From: Allomesorhizobium camelthorni
Lineage (GTDB): Bacteria > Pseudomonadota > Alphaproteobacteria > Rhizobiales > Rhizobiaceae
Direction: 5' to 3'
Length of the DNA: 64,000 bases
Assembly: GCF_011045125.1 (NCBI RefSeq)
Contig: NZ_JAAKZF010000013.1
Coordinates: 48,942 to 112,941 of the forward strand
Below the pieces are notes generated by a model. The model was not told where the DNA came from. It saw nothing but the letters and a program-made list of their open reading frames with translations, and searched no databases. Position numbers and translations under genes: made by a program. Within the stretch, counting starts at the first letter, position 1, and each line of letters opens with the position of its first letter. This document shows positions 63,867 through 64,000 of the stretch, piece after piece.

Positions 63867-64000
63867 GCCGTCTCCGGGCGGTCCAGGTAACAAAAAAGAG
63901 CGGGACCGGGTGGACCCACTCTTCGCCATACCGACCAAGAATTTGAAGCCGATATAGTCCCATCGGGAGTCATTTGCAAGAGTTGACGCATGCCGTCAGA
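63867..64000 (-). promoter_or_regulatory. rimP leader with terminator-like hairpin
   Basis: On the minus strand AAGAGTGGGTCC pairs with GGTCCCGCTCTT (63892-63923 region) and is followed by a run of six Ts (63897-63892), only 26 bases before the rimP ATG. This is the form of an intrinsic terminator or attenuator. No gene is seen in the last 130 bases, and no promoter could be fixed. Confidence 0.6.

Noticed and set aside
1..64000. CRISPR arrays, tRNA or rRNA genes, prophage or transposase genes
   Set aside because: None seen: no regularly spaced direct repeats, no tRNA-like cloverleaf with the T-loop signature, and no integrase or transposase reading frame.

Overview
The window is GC-rich, gene-dense chromosomal DNA from an alphaproteobacterium of the order Rhizobiales, most like Mesorhizobium or a close Phyllobacteriaceae relative. 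The reasons are the gene orders (ffs-dnaX-ybaB, kdsB-pheA, mutM-ech-rpsT-dnaA, irr next to fabA-fabB-fabI, rimP-nusA-ylxR-infB-rbfA-truB), an Irr-type Fur protein with a His-His-His motif, a YejABEF-type ABC transporter and several rhizobial palindromic intergenic repeats. There are no rRNA or tRNA genes, CRISPR arrays, phage or insertion sequences that I can see.

Layout. 1-3.7 kb: recR (cut by the window edge), a GNAT gene that splits the usual ybaB-recR pair, ybaB, dnaX and the SRP RNA. 3.8-8.9 kb: a HIT protein, nudC, a MarR-GNAT fusion with two palindromic operator candidates, pheA, kdsB and a membrane-anchored cytochrome c. 9-17.5 kb: a peptide ABC transporter with two consecutive binding proteins, two permeases and a double ATPase; a PIN toxin-antitoxin pair lies inside this operon. 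17.5-22.7 kb: a 2-hydroxyacid dehydrogenase, NlpC/P60 protein, MarR protein, M17 aminopeptidase, TadD and a VOC protein. 21.4-34 kb: a Tad/Flp pilus locus (tadD, tadC, tadB, cpaF, cpaE, cpaD, cpaC, cpaB, cpaA, pilin, plus a divergent CpaC-N-like gene and two TadE-like genes). 34-42.4 kb: deoB, mutM, ech, rpsT, dnaA, dnaN, recF. The 0.8-kb dnaA upstream region carries a perfect DnaA box and an A/T-only segment. 42.4-48.8 kb: moeB, a GNAT gene coupled to a two-subunit aconitase X, a DUF4336 protein, a second 2-hydroxyacid dehydrogenase, an SH3 protein, DUF4260 and irr. 49-51.7 kb: fabA, fabB, fabI. 51.7-64 kb, all on the minus strand: rsmC-like, pnp, rpsO, corA, truB, rbfA, infB, ylxR-L7Ae fusion, nusA and rimP.

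How it fits together. Most of the window is core information processing (replication initiation and clamp, recombination, translation initiation, ribosome maturation, RNA decay) plus envelope functions (KDO activation, unsaturated fatty acids, pilus, peptide uptake). The accessory or unusual parts are the toxin-antitoxin pair inside the yej operon, the MarR-GNAT sensor, the GNAT-AcnX operon, the GNAT insertion at ybaB/recR and the corA insertion between truB and rpsO. TTAA-N7-TTAA-like (CtrA-type) sites recur in front of the pilus transcription units and in front of dnaA, suggesting a cell-cycle-controlled pilus locus. I see no clearly unprecedented multi-gene system; the best leads are listed in the findings.
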